64,000 bases of DNA from Pseudomonadota bacterium (lineage in GTDB: Bacteria; Pseudomonadota; Gammaproteobacteria; DASZBR01). The stretch is taken from contig JAJYDF010000003.1 in assembly GCA_021777765.1 (NCBI GenBank), positions 120,038-184,037 on the forward strand, read 5' to 3'. Both the position numbers and the translations under genes were made by a program. Below are positions 17,724 to 27,854 of the stretch, in pieces. Under the pieces are notes generated by a model. It was not told where the DNA came from and did no database searches. It saw only the letters and a program-made list of their open reading frames with translations. Within the stretch, counting starts at the first letter, position 1. The number at the start of each line of letters is the position of its first letter.

Positions 17724-20700
17724 ACCCTTCCCGTCTCTTTATTCTGCGACCCATTGCCACATCGTTATTGATGGTTGCCATTTTATTATCAGGCATATTA
17801 GCTTATCGTTTGTTGCCCGTTTCATCATTGCCCGAGGTGGATTACCCCACCATTGTCGTATCAACTTTTCTACCCGGTGCCAGCCCCGATGTTATGGCAA
17901 CCTCAGTCACTGCACCTTTAGAACGCCAGTTTGGCGAAATGCCCGGCCTAGACCAAATGACCTCGACCAGTTCCAGCGGTGCCTCAGTCATCACACTGCA
18001 ATTTAGCTTGGTATTAAGCCTAGACGTCGCAGAACAAGAAGTACAAGCAGCCATCAATGCGGCCTCCACTTTTTTGCCACAGGGATTACCTTTCCCTCCC
18101 ATTTATAGCAAAGTCAATCCGGCGGATTCGCCTATCGTGGTACTCGCACTGACCTCACCCACTATGCCATTGCCGCAAGTTGAGGATTATGCAGAAACAC
18201 GTCTCGCACAAAAAATTTCACAATTATCGGGTGTCGGTTTAGTCAGCATCAGTGGTGGACAACGCCCAGCAGTGCGGATTCAAGCGAATCCCATGGCTTT
18301 GGCTGCCAATGGACTGACCCTGGAAAGTGTGCGCACTGCCATTACTAATGCCAATGTGAATGCTGCTAAAGGCAGTTTTGATGGCCCATCACTGTCCTAT
18401 ACCATCAATGCCAATGACCAATTATTAACGAGCAGCGATTACCGTCCCATCATCGTGGCTTTTGATAACGGAGCACCTGTGCGTCTGTCAGATATCGCGC
18501 AAGTCAATGATGATGTAGAAAACGTGCAACAAGCGGCATGGATGAACGCGATACCAGCCGTGATTATGAATATTCAGCGTCAACCCGGCGCCAATGTCAT
18601 TGTGGTCGTTGATCGTATCAAACAGTTGTTAACACAGTTAAAAGCTAATTTACCTGCGGCAATTCATGTGTCCACGTTGACTGATCGTACTGTCACCATT
18701 AGAGCTTCTGTCAAAGATGTCGAGTTTGAATTAATGCTGGCGGTGGCTTTGGTCGTGTTAGTTATCTTTCTCTTTTTACGCAATTTACCTGCCACTTTTA
18801 TTCCCAGTGTATCGGTACCGTTGTCCATTGTTGGCACCTTTGGCGCCATGTATTTATTGGGATTTAGCCTCAATAACCTGACCCTAATGGCCTTGACCAT
18901 CGCTACCGGTTTCGTAGTCGATGACGCGATTGTGATGATTGAAAATATTTCCCGTTACATAGAGATGGGTGACGCACCGCTAGAGGCCGCGCTAAAAGGG
19001 GCTAAGCAAATTGGTTTTACCATTATGTCATTAACGGTATCACTGATAGCGGTGTTAATACCGTTGTTGTTTATGAGCGATATTATCGGACGATTGTTCC
19101 GTGAATTTGCGATTACCGTCTCCGTCACTATCCTCATCTCGGCCTTTGTCTCTCTGACGTTAACCCCGATGTTATGTGCCAGATTATTGCGTCATCACAA
19201 ACCCAGTGAAACCAGCCGTTTTGATCACCTCAGCGAACAGACCGTACAAAAACTTATCGATAAATATGCGACAAGTTTACGCTGGGTATTAGATCATCAG
19301 CAGCTGACGCTGTTGGTAGCAATTGCAACACTCATCGTCACATTATTGTTGTTTTACACTATCCCAAAAGGTTTCTTTCCCATACAAGATACCGGCGTCA
19401 TTCAAGGGATTACGGAAGGGCCGCAATCGGTTTCATTCCCTGCCATGGCTGAGCGGCAACAAGCCGTTGCAAAAGTAGTATTGTCGGATCCCGCAGTAGC
19501 CAATATTTCCTCTTTCATAGGTATTGATGGCACTAACGTAACACTCAACAGCGGCCGCATGAATATCACCCTTAAACCGCTGGCAGATCGGGATGCCACT
19601 GCCAGTGAGATCATTAGACGGCTTCAACCGAAATTGGCGCAAATTCCGGGCATTACGTTGTATATGCAACCTGTACAAGATTTAACCATCGATAATCGCG
19701 TAAGCCGTACGCAATACCAATACAGCATCAGCGCTATTGATCCTAGTGAAGTGACTAAGTGGTCAAGCATTTTACTCAACAAATATCAGACCTTACCTGA
19801 ATTAACCGACGTCGCATCAGACCAACAAGATCAGGGTTTAGAGACATCAATTAACATCGATAGAGACACCGCCTCTCGCTTAGGTATTACAGTATCTGCG
19901 ATAGATAACGTTTTATATGATGCGTTTGGCCAACGGCAAATTTCCACCATGTTTACCCAGCGCAATCAGTATCATGTGATACTAGAAGCCTTACCGCAAT
20001 TACAATTAGGCCCTACAGCCTTAAACAACATTTATCTCACTAGCGCTACGGGCAGCAATATCCCTCTGAGCACTTTTACACAAACTGCCATGACTTTAGG
20101 CTCATTACTGATCACCCATTTGGATCAATTTCCCACTGCAACAATATCATTCAATTTAGCTCCGCATGGCGCGCTAGGCCAAGCGATTAATGCGATTGCT
20201 AAAGCCAATCTGCAATTACAGGTTCCTGCCGATGTGCAAACAGAATTTCAAGGAGCCGCTAAGGTTTTTGAAAATTCATTGGGCAATGAAGACTGGTTAT
20301 TGTTAGCAGCGATTGTGGTGGTTTACATCATTTTAGGAGTGTTATATGAAAGTTACATCCATCCTGTGACCATCCTCTCCACCCTACCTTCTGCTGGTTT
20401 AGGCGCATTATTGGCGTTAATTTTAACGGGTAATGTTTTAAGTATTATTGCGTTGATTGGTATTATTTTGTTGATTGGTATAGTGATGAAAAATGCCATT
20501 ATGATGATTGATTTTGCGTTGGAGCAGGAACGGATTTACAAAAAGTCTGCTTTAGATGCGATCTATGAAGCGGCACTGTTGCGTTTCAGGCCGATCGTGA
20601 TGACAACCATGGCATCACTACTTGGTGCAGTGCCAATTGCATTAGGAAGAGGAATGGGTGCTGAACTCCGCCAGCCATTAGGTATCGCGATTATCGGCGG

Positions 20701-20800
20701 CTTGATGATCAGCCAGTTATTGACCTTGTATACCACACCAGTGATTTATTTGGTGTTTGATAGGTTGCAGAATAAGATTATTAATCGGAATAAAGGTTAA
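17720..20800 (+). CDS. mdtB: RND multidrug efflux pump subunit, MdtB-like
   Basis: 1026 aa inner-membrane proton/drug antiporter. Twelve membrane helices arranged as 1+5 twice with two large periplasmic loops; TM4 carries the proton-relay Asp pair in [16 protein letters not shown]; ends with the usual [24 protein letters not shown] block. Starts [17 protein letters not shown], typical of MdtB. Followed 59 bases later by a second RND subunit, the arrangement of heteromeric MdtBC pumps. Noticeably higher GC than the genes left of rluC and right of 26 kb. Confidence 0.93.
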   Translation: MNPSRLFILRPIATSLLMVAILLSGILAYRLLPVSSLPEVDYPTIVVSTFLPGASPDVMATSVTAPLERQFGEMPGLDQMTSTSSSGASVITLQFSLVLSLDVAEQEVQAAINAASTFLPQGLPFPPIYSKVNPADSPIVVLALTSPTMPLPQVEDYAETRLAQKISQLSGVGLVSISGGQRPAVRIQANPMALAANGLTLESVRTAITNANVNAAKGSFDGPSLSYTINANDQLLTSSDYRPIIVAFDNGAPVRLSDIAQVNDDVENVQQAAWMNAIPAVIMNIQRQPGANVIVVVDRIKQLLTQLKANLPAAIHVSTLTDRTVTIRASVKDVEFELMLAVALVVLVIFLFLRNLPATFIPSVSVPLSIVGTFGAMYLLGFSLNNLTLMALTIATGFVVDDAIVMIENISRYIEMGDAPLEAALKGAKQIGFTIMSLTVSLIAVLIPLLFMSDIIGRLFREFAITVSVTILISAFVSLTLTPMLCARLLRHHKPSETSRFDHLSEQTVQKLIDKYATSLRWVLDHQQLTLLVAIATLIVTLLLFYTIPKGFFPIQDTGVIQGITEGPQSVSFPAMAERQQAVAKVVLSDPAVANISSFIGIDGTNVTLNSGRMNITLKPLADRDATASEIIRRLQPKLAQIPGITLYMQPVQDLTIDNRVSRTQYQYSISAIDPSEVTKWSSILLNKYQTLPELTDVASDQQDQGLETSINIDRDTASRLGITVSAIDNVLYDAFGQRQISTMFTQRNQYHVILEALPQLQLGPTALNNIYLTSATGSNIPLSTFTQTAMTLGSLLITHLDQFPTATISFNLAPHGALGQAINAIAKANLQLQVPADVQTEFQGAAKVFENSLGNEDWLLLAAIVVVYIILGVLYESYIHPVTILSTLPSAGLGALLALILTGNVLSIIALIGIILLIGIVMKNAIMMIDFALEQERIYKKSALDAIYEAALLRFRPIVMTTMASLLGAVPIALGRGMGAELRQPLGIAIIGGLMISQLLTLYTTPVIYLVFDRLQNKIINRNKG

Positions 20801-20859
20801 GTGTCATTCCTGCAAGGGAAAGTCCAAACCAGTAAGGTATTATTTGATATAGGAATTGA

Positions 20860-23800
20860 ATGAATCTATCCGCCCCCTTCATCTCTCGCCCCATTGCCAC
20901 AACACTGCTGGCATTAGGCGTCGCTATTGCGGGCATAGTCGCATTCAATTTCTTACCCGTCTCATCACTACCCCAAATCGAATTTCCGACCATCAATGTC
21001 TCTGCCTCCCTTCCTGGCGCAAGCGCAGAAATTATGGCTACCTCCGTGGCAACCCCACTGGAACGCCAATTAGGCCACATCGCCGGCATCACCCAAATGA
21101 CCTCCAATAGCAGCTTAGGTCAAACCAGTTTAACCATTCAATTCGACTTATCACGCGACATAGATGGCGCCGCGCGTGATGTGCAAGCAGCCATCAACGC
21201 TGCTGCAGGCCAACTACCCAGTAATTTGCCATCCAACCCCACCTATCGCAAAGTCAATCCCGCTGATGCGCCTATCATGATTATCTCTTTGACTTCCGAT
21301 ACCTACTCCAAGGGACAAATGTTCGATATCGCATCCACCACACTAGAACAAAAAATCTCACAGGTTGATGGTGTAGGCCAAGTTATTGTTGGCGGTAGCT
21401 CACTGCCTGGCGTGCGTGTAGAACTAAATCCTACCCAACTTAATAGCTACGGAATCGGGTTAAATGACGTAGCAAATGCAATATCCAATGCCAACGATAA
21501 TTTGCCTAAAGGTGAAATTAAATCGGCAAAAAGCAATACAGAAATTATTACCAATGATCAAATATTCAAAGCCTATGAGTACCGTCCGCTGATCATCGCA
21601 GTCCGCAACGGTAACCCCGTCAGATTATCTGATGTAGCAACCGTCACTGATTCCGTAGAAAACATACGTACCGCAGGCCTCGCCAATGGGAAACCCTCCA
21701 TTTTATTAATTATTTTTAAAGCGCCAGGTGCAAATGTTATCCAATCAGTGAATCAACTCTACAAATTATTGCCGATGTTTAAAGCCTCTATCCCCCCTGC
21801 CGTTAATATGACCGTAGTGATGGATCGCAGTATTACCATCCGCTCTTCTTTGCATGATGTTGAACTGACCTTAATTATCGCCATGCTATTGGTCATTTTT
21901 GTGGCCTACCTGTTTTTAGGCAGTGTCAGGGCCATGTTAGTACCTGCTGTGGCGGTACCGCTCTCATTATTAGGCACTTTTGGGGTGATGTATTTACTGG
22001 GCTACAGCCTAGACAACCTATCATTAATGGCGCTCACCATTTCGACAGGATTTGTCGTGGATGACGCGGTCGTGGTACTGGAAAACATTACCCGTCATAT
22101 TGAAATGGGCAAAGCGCCTATGGAAGCAGCTTATAAAGGGAGCGAACAAGTCGGATTCACCGTGTTATCGATGAGTTTGTCGCTAATTGCAGTATTCACA
22201 CCCATTTTATTAATGCAAGGCATTGTAGGACGCCTGTTTAGAGAGTTTTCAGTCACATTAGCGATTGCGATTCTGGTTTCTTTGATAGTGTCATTAACCG
22301 TCACACCCATGATGTGCAGTAGAATTTTAAAACCGCATGTTGAACAACAAAAAACCACACGCTATACCCGATTAGTCCAGCAATTTCATAACTTTTATGA
22401 CGGCACATTAAGATGGTCATTACAAAATGCTAACACCATTTTATATATTTTATTGGCTACGATTTTGCTCAATATCTTTTTATTCTGGGTAGCGCCCAAA
22501 GGCTTTTTTCCGCAACAAGATACCGGTCGAATCATGGGCTCAATTCAGGGCGATCAAGATATTTCATTTCAGGGCATGCAGGTGAAAATGACTCAATTGA
22601 TTCGCATCGTGCAAAAAGATCCTGCGGTAGCCACTGTGGTAGGTTTTGTGGGTGGCGGTGGAGGCAGTACCACGAATTCAGGTAGCGTTTATATTTCTCT
22701 CAAACCCTTGGAAGAACGCAAAATATCTGCTGATGCAGTGATTAATCGTTTACGCAGTAAACTGTCTGTAGTCAGCGGCGCGACACTTTATTTGCAAGTA
22801 GCGCAAGATTTAGTGATTGGTGGCAGACAGGGTAATGCCCAATTTCAATATACTTTAACCGCAGATAATCTCGATGACCTTAACAAATGGGCCCCCTTAG
22901 TCACTGAAAGATTAAGCAAAATCCATGGTATCGCTGATGTGAATAGCGATTTACATAGTCATGGTCTGCAAGAATTTGTCACTATTGATCATGACAGCGC
23001 ATCCCGGTTCGGTATTACGCCACAAGAAATCGATCAAACATTGTATTCAGCGTTTGGCCAGCGTCAGGTATCAGACATGTTGACTGAACGCAATCAATAC
23101 CATGTGGTTATGGAAGTGGCGCCTCAATATTGGCAACGTCCAGAAACTCTCAATGATATTTATGTGGTTTCATCGACTGGTACGATGGTGCCTTTATCTA
23201 CAATTGCTAAGTTCGCACCTTCATCGACTTTGCTTACTGTGAACCATCAAGGCCAGGCACCCGCAGCGACGTTATCTTTCAATTTATTGCCAGGTATGGC
23301 ATTAGGCGACGCTGTCAACTTGGTGGGCCAGACCGTAGCAAAAATGCATTTACCTGACACGATACATGGAAATTTTCAAGGAACTGCCCAGGCATTTCAA
23401 GCTTCGCTCGCTGATGAACCCTATTTAATTCTTGCCGCATTATTTGCGGTTTATATTGTGTTAGGAATTTTGTACGAAAGCACTATTCATCCCATTACTA
23501 TTTTATCTACCCTCCCCTCTGCTGGTGTCGGTGCATTATTGGCATTAATTCTGACCCATACCGATTTAAGTATTGTGGCTTTAATTGCGATCATATTATT
23601 AATTGGTATTGTGAAGAAAAACGCGATTATGATGATCGATTTTGCGCTAGATATGGAAAAACAAGAGCATGCCTCTTCCTTTGATTCGATTTATCAAGCA
23701 GCATTATTACGTTTCCGTCCAATCATGATGACGACGACTGCTGCATTATTTGGCGCTTTGCCATTGGTAATAGGTTTTGGTTTAGGATCGGAATTACGCA

Positions 23801-23970
23801 GACCGTTAGGTATTGCTATTGTCGGTGGCTTAATTGTAAGTCAAATTTTGACATTATATTCAACACCTGTGATTTATTTAGAAATGGAAAAATTAAAAAA
23901 TCGATTAATGGTTTTTTTTGGGGTTACTAATAATAAAAAGAAATTAATTCAAATTCAGGATAATGACTAA
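20860..23970 (+). CDS. mdtC: RND multidrug efflux pump subunit, MdtC-like
   Basis: 1036 aa, same architecture as the preceding subunit: [23 protein letters not shown] in TM4, RFRPIMMTTTAALFGALPL near the end. LERQLGHIAGITQMTSNSS and [19 protein letters not shown] are MdtC signatures. In MdtBC trimers the MdtB subunits are thought to carry proton flow and MdtC to bind drug (family knowledge). AGGAATTG ribosome site; part of the mdtABC transcript. Confidence 0.93.
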   Translation: MNLSAPFISRPIATTLLALGVAIAGIVAFNFLPVSSLPQIEFPTINVSASLPGASAEIMATSVATPLERQLGHIAGITQMTSNSSLGQTSLTIQFDLSRDIDGAARDVQAAINAAAGQLPSNLPSNPTYRKVNPADAPIMIISLTSDTYSKGQMFDIASTTLEQKISQVDGVGQVIVGGSSLPGVRVELNPTQLNSYGIGLNDVANAISNANDNLPKGEIKSAKSNTEIITNDQIFKAYEYRPLIIAVRNGNPVRLSDVATVTDSVENIRTAGLANGKPSILLIIFKAPGANVIQSVNQLYKLLPMFKASIPPAVNMTVVMDRSITIRSSLHDVELTLIIAMLLVIFVAYLFLGSVRAMLVPAVAVPLSLLGTFGVMYLLGYSLDNLSLMALTISTGFVVDDAVVVLENITRHIEMGKAPMEAAYKGSEQVGFTVLSMSLSLIAVFTPILLMQGIVGRLFREFSVTLAIAILVSLIVSLTVTPMMCSRILKPHVEQQKTTRYTRLVQQFHNFYDGTLRWSLQNANTILYILLATILLNIFLFWVAPKGFFPQQDTGRIMGSIQGDQDISFQGMQVKMTQLIRIVQKDPAVATVVGFVGGGGGSTTNSGSVYISLKPLEERKISADAVINRLRSKLSVVSGATLYLQVAQDLVIGGRQGNAQFQYTLTADNLDDLNKWAPLVTERLSKIHGIADVNSDLHSHGLQEFVTIDHDSASRFGITPQEIDQTLYSAFGQRQVSDMLTERNQYHVVMEVAPQYWQRPETLNDIYVVSSTGTMVPLSTIAKFAPSSTLLTVNHQGQAPAATLSFNLLPGMALGDAVNLVGQTVAKMHLPDTIHGNFQGTAQAFQASLADEPYLILAALFAVYIVLGILYESTIHPITILSTLPSAGVGALLALILTHTDLSIVALIAIILLIGIVKKNAIMMIDFALDMEKQEHASSFDSIYQAALLRFRPIMMTTTAALFGALPLVIGFGLGSELRRPLGIAIVGGLIVSQILTLYSTPVIYLEMEKLKNRLMVFFGVTNNKKKLIQIQDND

Positions 23971-23978
23971 TCACAATT

Positions 23979-23998
23979 CCTCCCCTTTAAAGGGAAGA
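23979..23998. terminator. Weak palindrome after mdtC
   Basis: CCCTTTAAAGGG core within TCCTCCCCTTTAAAGGGAAGA, nine bases after the mdtC stop, followed by an A-run not a T-run. At best a weak transcript end; the family A repeat follows immediately and may be the real barrier between mdtC and the channel gene. Confidence 0.25.
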
Positions 23999-24002
23999 AA
24001 AA

Positions 24003-24207
24003 ATGTAGCCTGGGTGAAGCCAAATAAAATTATACAAAAAAGTGAAAATCTAGCAGATTAAATCAAAATAAATAAAAAATGATGGCGAAACCCGGGAGAT
24101 CAATTAATTAATTTCCCGGATTCCGCCAGTGGTACAAATAATTTTTTCATCATAATTCAAATTCAGTGAAATTTATTAGAATATTATTTGGCTACATCCA
24201 GGCTACA
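24003..24207. repeat. Family A inverted-repeat element, copy 3
   Basis: About 205 bp, ends ATGTAGCCTGGGTGAAGCC and GGCTACATCCAGGCTACA, with the internal GGCGAAACCCGGGAGAT / TTTCCCGGATTCCGCC hairpin. Inserted between mdtC and the outer-membrane channel gene, splitting what would otherwise be a tight efflux operon. Confidence 0.8.
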
Positions 24208-24263
24208 ACTACTACGACCACAACTAATTTAAATGCGAATATATTGAACTAAGGAACAAATAA

Positions 24264-25763
24264 ATGTGTTTAACAAATCATTTATATTTAAATAAAAATA
24301 ATTCATTTATAAAATTAATTTTTAATTTATTTTTATTTATTATCATTCCCGCTTGCGCTGTCGGTCCCAATTACGTACGCCCAACTGCACCCGCCCCAAC
24401 TCAATACAAAGAAGCCTCAAAAAACTGGTTAGTCGCACAACCCAATGATGCAATCGACCGCGGCACTTGGTGGGAGATATTTCGTGATCCTGAATTAAAT
24501 TCCCTCGAAGCCCAACTGAACATTTCCAATCAAACCATTGCCGCTGCTGCAGCCAGTTATCAGCAAGCGCAAGACTTAGTCGATGAAGCACGGTCAGGCT
24601 ATTTCCCTACGATTGCGGCATCCTATATGGTCACCAGACAAAAAGCGTCAAACGTCTCAACCTCTACAGGCGCCAGTACCGCAGGCACTTCCACCACTGG
24701 TTCAACAACCAGTTCCGGCGCCATTCCTACTCGTGCGCCGATCACTACCCATCAATGGTTGCTGGATGGCAGCTGGGAACCCGATTTATGGGGCAGCGTC
24801 AGACGCACTGTAGAAGCCAGCAGCGCTAATGCCCAGGCATCTGGCGCACAACTCGCTAACGCACGTTTATCAGCTCAAGCTACTCTAGCTGAGGATTATT
24901 TTTCATTAAGGGCATTAGATACCGATCAAAAAGTTCTGAATGACACCGTAGTGAGCGATCAAGAAATCCTTAGAATAACGCAAAATAAATACAATGCAGG
25001 AGTCTCCTCTTTGGCCGATATCGTTTCGGCACAAAGCCAGGTCGAAGTGGCGCAAGCAGCTGCTATCAATAATGGTATTAGTCGCGCGCAATTTGAACAT
25101 GCTATTGCTGTTCTTATTGGTGAACCGCCTGAAGTTTTTTCCCAACCCTACAAACCTCTGACAGAAACCCCACCGCTGATTCCTGTCTCTGTACCTTCAG
25201 TGCTATTAGAACGCCGGCCTGATATCGCGCAACAAGAACGCTTAGTAGCACAAGCCAATGCTCAGATAGGTATCGCTGAATCAGCGTATTTTCCTAATTT
25301 ATTGTTAACAGCAAACGCCAGCTCAACCGCGGTGGGTAGCGATCTCATTTCTGCACCCGTTATTGGTTGGTCATTAGGTGCACAATTAGCTGAAACAATT
25401 TTCGACGGCGGTCTCCGCAGTGCTGCAGTCGCCGCATCAAAAGCTAATTATCAAGCCACAGTAGCGAATTACCGCCAAACGGTTTTAGCCGCATTTCAAG
25501 ATGTGGAAGATAATCTCGCTTCGCTAAGAATCCTTGACCAAGAATCCACAGTACAAAATCAAGCAGCAGCCAGCGCTAAATTGGCATTTCAATTAACTAT
25601 GAATGAATATAAAGCTGGCACCGTTGATTATCCCACGGTATTAATCGCACAAGTCGCCGCATTTAATGCAGAAAAAAATGCTGCAGATGTCAATGGCTTG
25701 CGTATGAGTTCTGCAGTTGGATTAATTAAAGCATTGGGGGGTGGGTGGAATGGAATTTTGTGA
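24264..25763 (+). CDS. NodT/OprM-family outer-membrane efflux lipoprotein
   Basis: 499 aa, TolC-like channel. Lipoprotein signal with lipobox IPAC (Cys31), then the family start CAVGPNYVRPTAPAP. Two OEP repeats follow, the second with LLERRPDIAQQERLVAQANAQIG, the hallmark of NodT proteins; a Ser/Thr/Gly-rich insert at about 130-155 lies in the first repeat. It supplies the outer-membrane exit for the MdtABC pump encoded just upstream. Own AAGGAAC ribosome site; the intervening family A repeat may give it separate expression. Confidence 0.92.
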   Translation: MCLTNHLYLNKNNSFIKLIFNLFLFIIIPACAVGPNYVRPTAPAPTQYKEASKNWLVAQPNDAIDRGTWWEIFRDPELNSLEAQLNISNQTIAAAAASYQQAQDLVDEARSGYFPTIAASYMVTRQKASNVSTSTGASTAGTSTTGSTTSSGAIPTRAPITTHQWLLDGSWEPDLWGSVRRTVEASSANAQASGAQLANARLSAQATLAEDYFSLRALDTDQKVLNDTVVSDQEILRITQNKYNAGVSSLADIVSAQSQVEVAQAAAINNGISRAQFEHAIAVLIGEPPEVFSQPYKPLTETPPLIPVSVPSVLLERRPDIAQQERLVAQANAQIGIAESAYFPNLLLTANASSTAVGSDLISAPVIGWSLGAQLAETIFDGGLRSAAVAASKANYQATVANYRQTVLAAFQDVEDNLASLRILDQESTVQNQAAASAKLAFQLTMNEYKAGTVDYPTVLIAQVAAFNAEKNAADVNGLRMSSAVGLIKALGGGWNGIL

Positions 25764-25933
25764 TATTACGATTATGATTATCTCGTTTAGCAAAAAATAA
25801 TTACTAATTACTGTCACGTTGAGATAAATATTAATTATATTTAATATTTTTCTTTTGTTTTAAAAATTTTATAAAATATATTTTATATTAGTTTATTTAG
25901 TCAGCGAAATATAAAAAATATTTAATATTTCTA

Positions 25934-26350
25934 TTATTCCCAGGGATTTAAAATTTCAATGCCGGTTCTTTGAAAATCGCTAACATTTCTTGTTACAACT
26001 GTCATGCCATGCACTAAAGCAGTTGCAGCTATTATTGCATCTCTCTCTGATTTTTTATCTGGAACATGTAGTTTTGCACATCGTAGCGCCACAGCCACAT
26101 CAAACAACAAGATTCTTTCTGAAAATGTGGGAAGAACATGTGTATCCATCCATGTGCGTAATAGTGCACCTTGTGATGGGTCTCTGCGTTCGACTGTAAT
26201 GATTCCTGTCTCAATTTCTAAAATAGTAATTACAGATATATATAGGCTCGATGGAGAAACGCTTTTAGCCCATTTAATGACATTTTTATTTACGTTCTTA
26301 GACTTTGCTTTTCTCAATTCAGAAATAACATTAGTATCCAGCAAGTACAT
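25934..26350 (-). CDS. PIN-domain toxin (VapC/FitB type)
   Basis: 138 aa ribonuclease toxin. PIN acidic residues are in place: D5 in MYLLDTNVISELR, E45 in ILEIETG, D104 in ERDAIIAATAL, D125 in TRNVSDF; the C terminus ILNPWE is typical. Such toxins usually cut initiator tRNA or rRNA; the target here is unknown. Its ATG overlaps the antitoxin stop by one base (TAATG), so the pair is co-translated, antitoxin first. Confidence 0.92.
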   Translation of the reverse strand: MYLLDTNVISELRKAKSKNVNKNVIKWAKSVSPSSLYISVITILEIETGIITVERRDPSQGALLRTWMDTHVLPTFSERILLFDVAVALRCAKLHVPDKKSERDAIIAATALVHGMTVVTRNVSDFQRTGIEILNPWE

Positions 26351-26607
26351 TAACTAAACTCCTCAGGCCGATATATTTCACTGTCTAATTTTGGAATCTC
26401 GAAATCAATATCAGCCGCATCGGGCATCGCCAGCAAATCTATAATGCTCTCTTTTGTCGTTGTTAAATTTTCATAATCTTGTATTGACAATAAAACATGT
26501 GCTGGATGACCTCTATCGGTAATGAATACAGGGCCCCTCAATGAAGCCCGCTTTATCCTACTTACATCTTGGTTGAATTCTCTACTAGTAACTGTGGTGA
26601 TAGCCAT
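26350..26607 (-). CDS. Phd/YefM-family antitoxin
   Basis: 85 aa from the ATG at 26607 (AGAGG ribosome site); a TTG frame start six codons earlier is unlikely. N-terminal MAITTVTSREFNQDVSRIKR and GPVFITDRGHPAHVLLSIQDYE are the Phd/YefM DNA-binding fold; the C-terminal tail PKLDSEIYRPEEFS would wrap the toxin's active site. Represses its own promoter in known relatives; the twin palindromes just upstream fit that. Confidence 0.92.
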   Translation of the reverse strand: MAITTVTSREFNQDVSRIKRASLRGPVFITDRGHPAHVLLSIQDYENLTTTKESIIDLLAMPDAADIDFEIPKLDSEIYRPEEFS

Positions 26608-26626
26608 GGCAACCTCTTGGAACAAA

Positions 26627-26646
26627 ATGTAGCAATGTTTCTACAT
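26627..26646. promoter_or_regulatory. Toxin-antitoxin operator, site 1
   Basis: ATGTAG-N8-CTACAT, a perfect 6-bp inverted repeat 20 bases upstream of the antitoxin ATG. Identical half-sites and spacer length recur at 26663-26682. Confidence 0.75.
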
Positions 26647-26662
26647 TATTAGTATAGTAAAA

Positions 26663-26682
26663 ATGTAGTTATGTGTCTACAT
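26663..26682. promoter_or_regulatory. Toxin-antitoxin operator, site 2
   Basis: Second ATGTAG-N8-CTACAT palindrome, centre-to-centre 36 bp from site 1. Paired operators of this kind allow cooperative binding by antitoxin and toxin-antitoxin complexes. Confidence 0.75.
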
Positions 26683-26688
26683 ATCTAA

Positions 26689-26790
26689 TTAGTTATTCCA
26701 TGGATTAAAAGGTGCAATGCCCGGGCAATCAGAAAAATCTTAAGTGTTGCGAGTTTGGGTAATTAATCGCTCATTGATAATATAATCGTT
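26689..26790 (-). pseudogene. Remnant of a second vapC toxin (C-terminal end)
   Basis: On the minus strand this reads NERLITQTRNT-stop-DFSDCPGIAPFNPWNN-stop, clearly the last third of a PIN toxin (compare TRNVSDFQRTGIEILNPWE of the intact toxin). One in-frame TAA replaces a Lys codon, and nothing recognisable remains upstream. It sits directly next to the operators, as though one toxin-antitoxin locus landed beside or replaced another. Confidence 0.65.
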
Positions 26791-26939
26791 AGAAGAAAAA
26801 ATTAATCCCGAGTTTAAATCTCTTAAAAAGTCCCTTGCCAGATAAATATATTCAATAAACAGAACTATACTATTAATAAAATACTTAAAATTCAAACATT
26901 TTATATACCTTTTAAAAGATGGAAATGCGGAGAAGTATC

Positions 26940-27788
26940 ATGCAAGAACCTAAATCCATTAGTTTTTTAGACCCACTGAAATCTGCATTTCAAACAGGGA
27001 AAATAGATAATAAAACATTGTTAGAAATTATGAGTCAAATCAACTTAGGGCATATTAATGTGGTTGAGTACACAGGCTTATCAAAACATATGTCAACTCC
27101 TACTATGAATATCATGGCTCAAAGATTATGCGACATGAATGCATCGGAAAATCCAGACAACGCCTTGAGAAGCGATGGTTTACCACGATCATTTGCGCAA
27201 AAGCAATTTGAAAGGTATCTTGACAAAGATAAAGATAAGTTTTTGAATCTAATGCTGCCCTTTTTTAACAATAAAGAGCGAGAAACGCACACTTTACCTC
27301 TGATAAACTTTAATCATTTACAAGCAATGTTACCTGCACTACAAAATGCAATAAAATTCACAATTGATAATATTGCTACACCACACAGAAGAGATCTTGA
27401 AGTAGTGAAAAATAAAATGTCTCAGACTACAAATGATGAAGAATTGAAAAAATTATTAAAAGATAAGGCTGAGCTAGAAGAAAAGATTGCAAAATGTCCT
27501 CATGAAGCCATAAATACTATAATTGCATTCAATATCATTAAACCCTATGTAACAGCACATATGGATCAAAGTTTACTGAAAAACACATTATATAAAACAT
27601 TTAATTTAGATAAAACGCTTATTGAGCAATTATACGAAAAATATAGATCATTGCCTGACCGACCATTAGAAAAACATAAATCATTTAAAAACGAAGCTAT
27701 GGAAATTCCAACAAATACAGTATCAGCAGGGGAAACACCAAAAAATAAAACACCCGAAGGGCCTGCAAGGAATACACTCAGAAGATAA
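26940..27788 (+). CDS. Unknown helical protein, effector-like
   Basis: 282 aa from ATG 26940, which has a GCGGAGA ribosome site; upstream in-frame ATGs at 26919 and 26925 do not. No signal peptide or membrane segment; mostly helical with a Lys/Glu coiled coil near 160-195 and a disordered Pro/Lys-rich C-terminal tail (GETPKNKTPEGPARNTLRR). A hydrophilic, disordered C terminus is common in Dot/Icm substrates, but no domain is recognised. Followed 66 bases later by a leucine-rich-repeat gene in the same direction. Confidence 0.8.
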   Translation: MQEPKSISFLDPLKSAFQTGKIDNKTLLEIMSQINLGHINVVEYTGLSKHMSTPTMNIMAQRLCDMNASENPDNALRSDGLPRSFAQKQFERYLDKDKDKFLNLMLPFFNNKERETHTLPLINFNHLQAMLPALQNAIKFTIDNIATPHRRDLEVVKNKMSQTTNDEELKKLLKDKAELEEKIAKCPHEAINTIIAFNIIKPYVTAHMDQSLLKNTLYKTFNLDKTLIEQLYEKYRSLPDRPLEKHKSFKNEAMEIPTNTVSAGETPKNKTPEGPARNTLRR

Positions 27789-27854
27789 GGTTTACACTCT
27801 ATACATCTTACATTTATCATACTCAAATGATTCAATCCCTTTTGTGAGGTTAAC

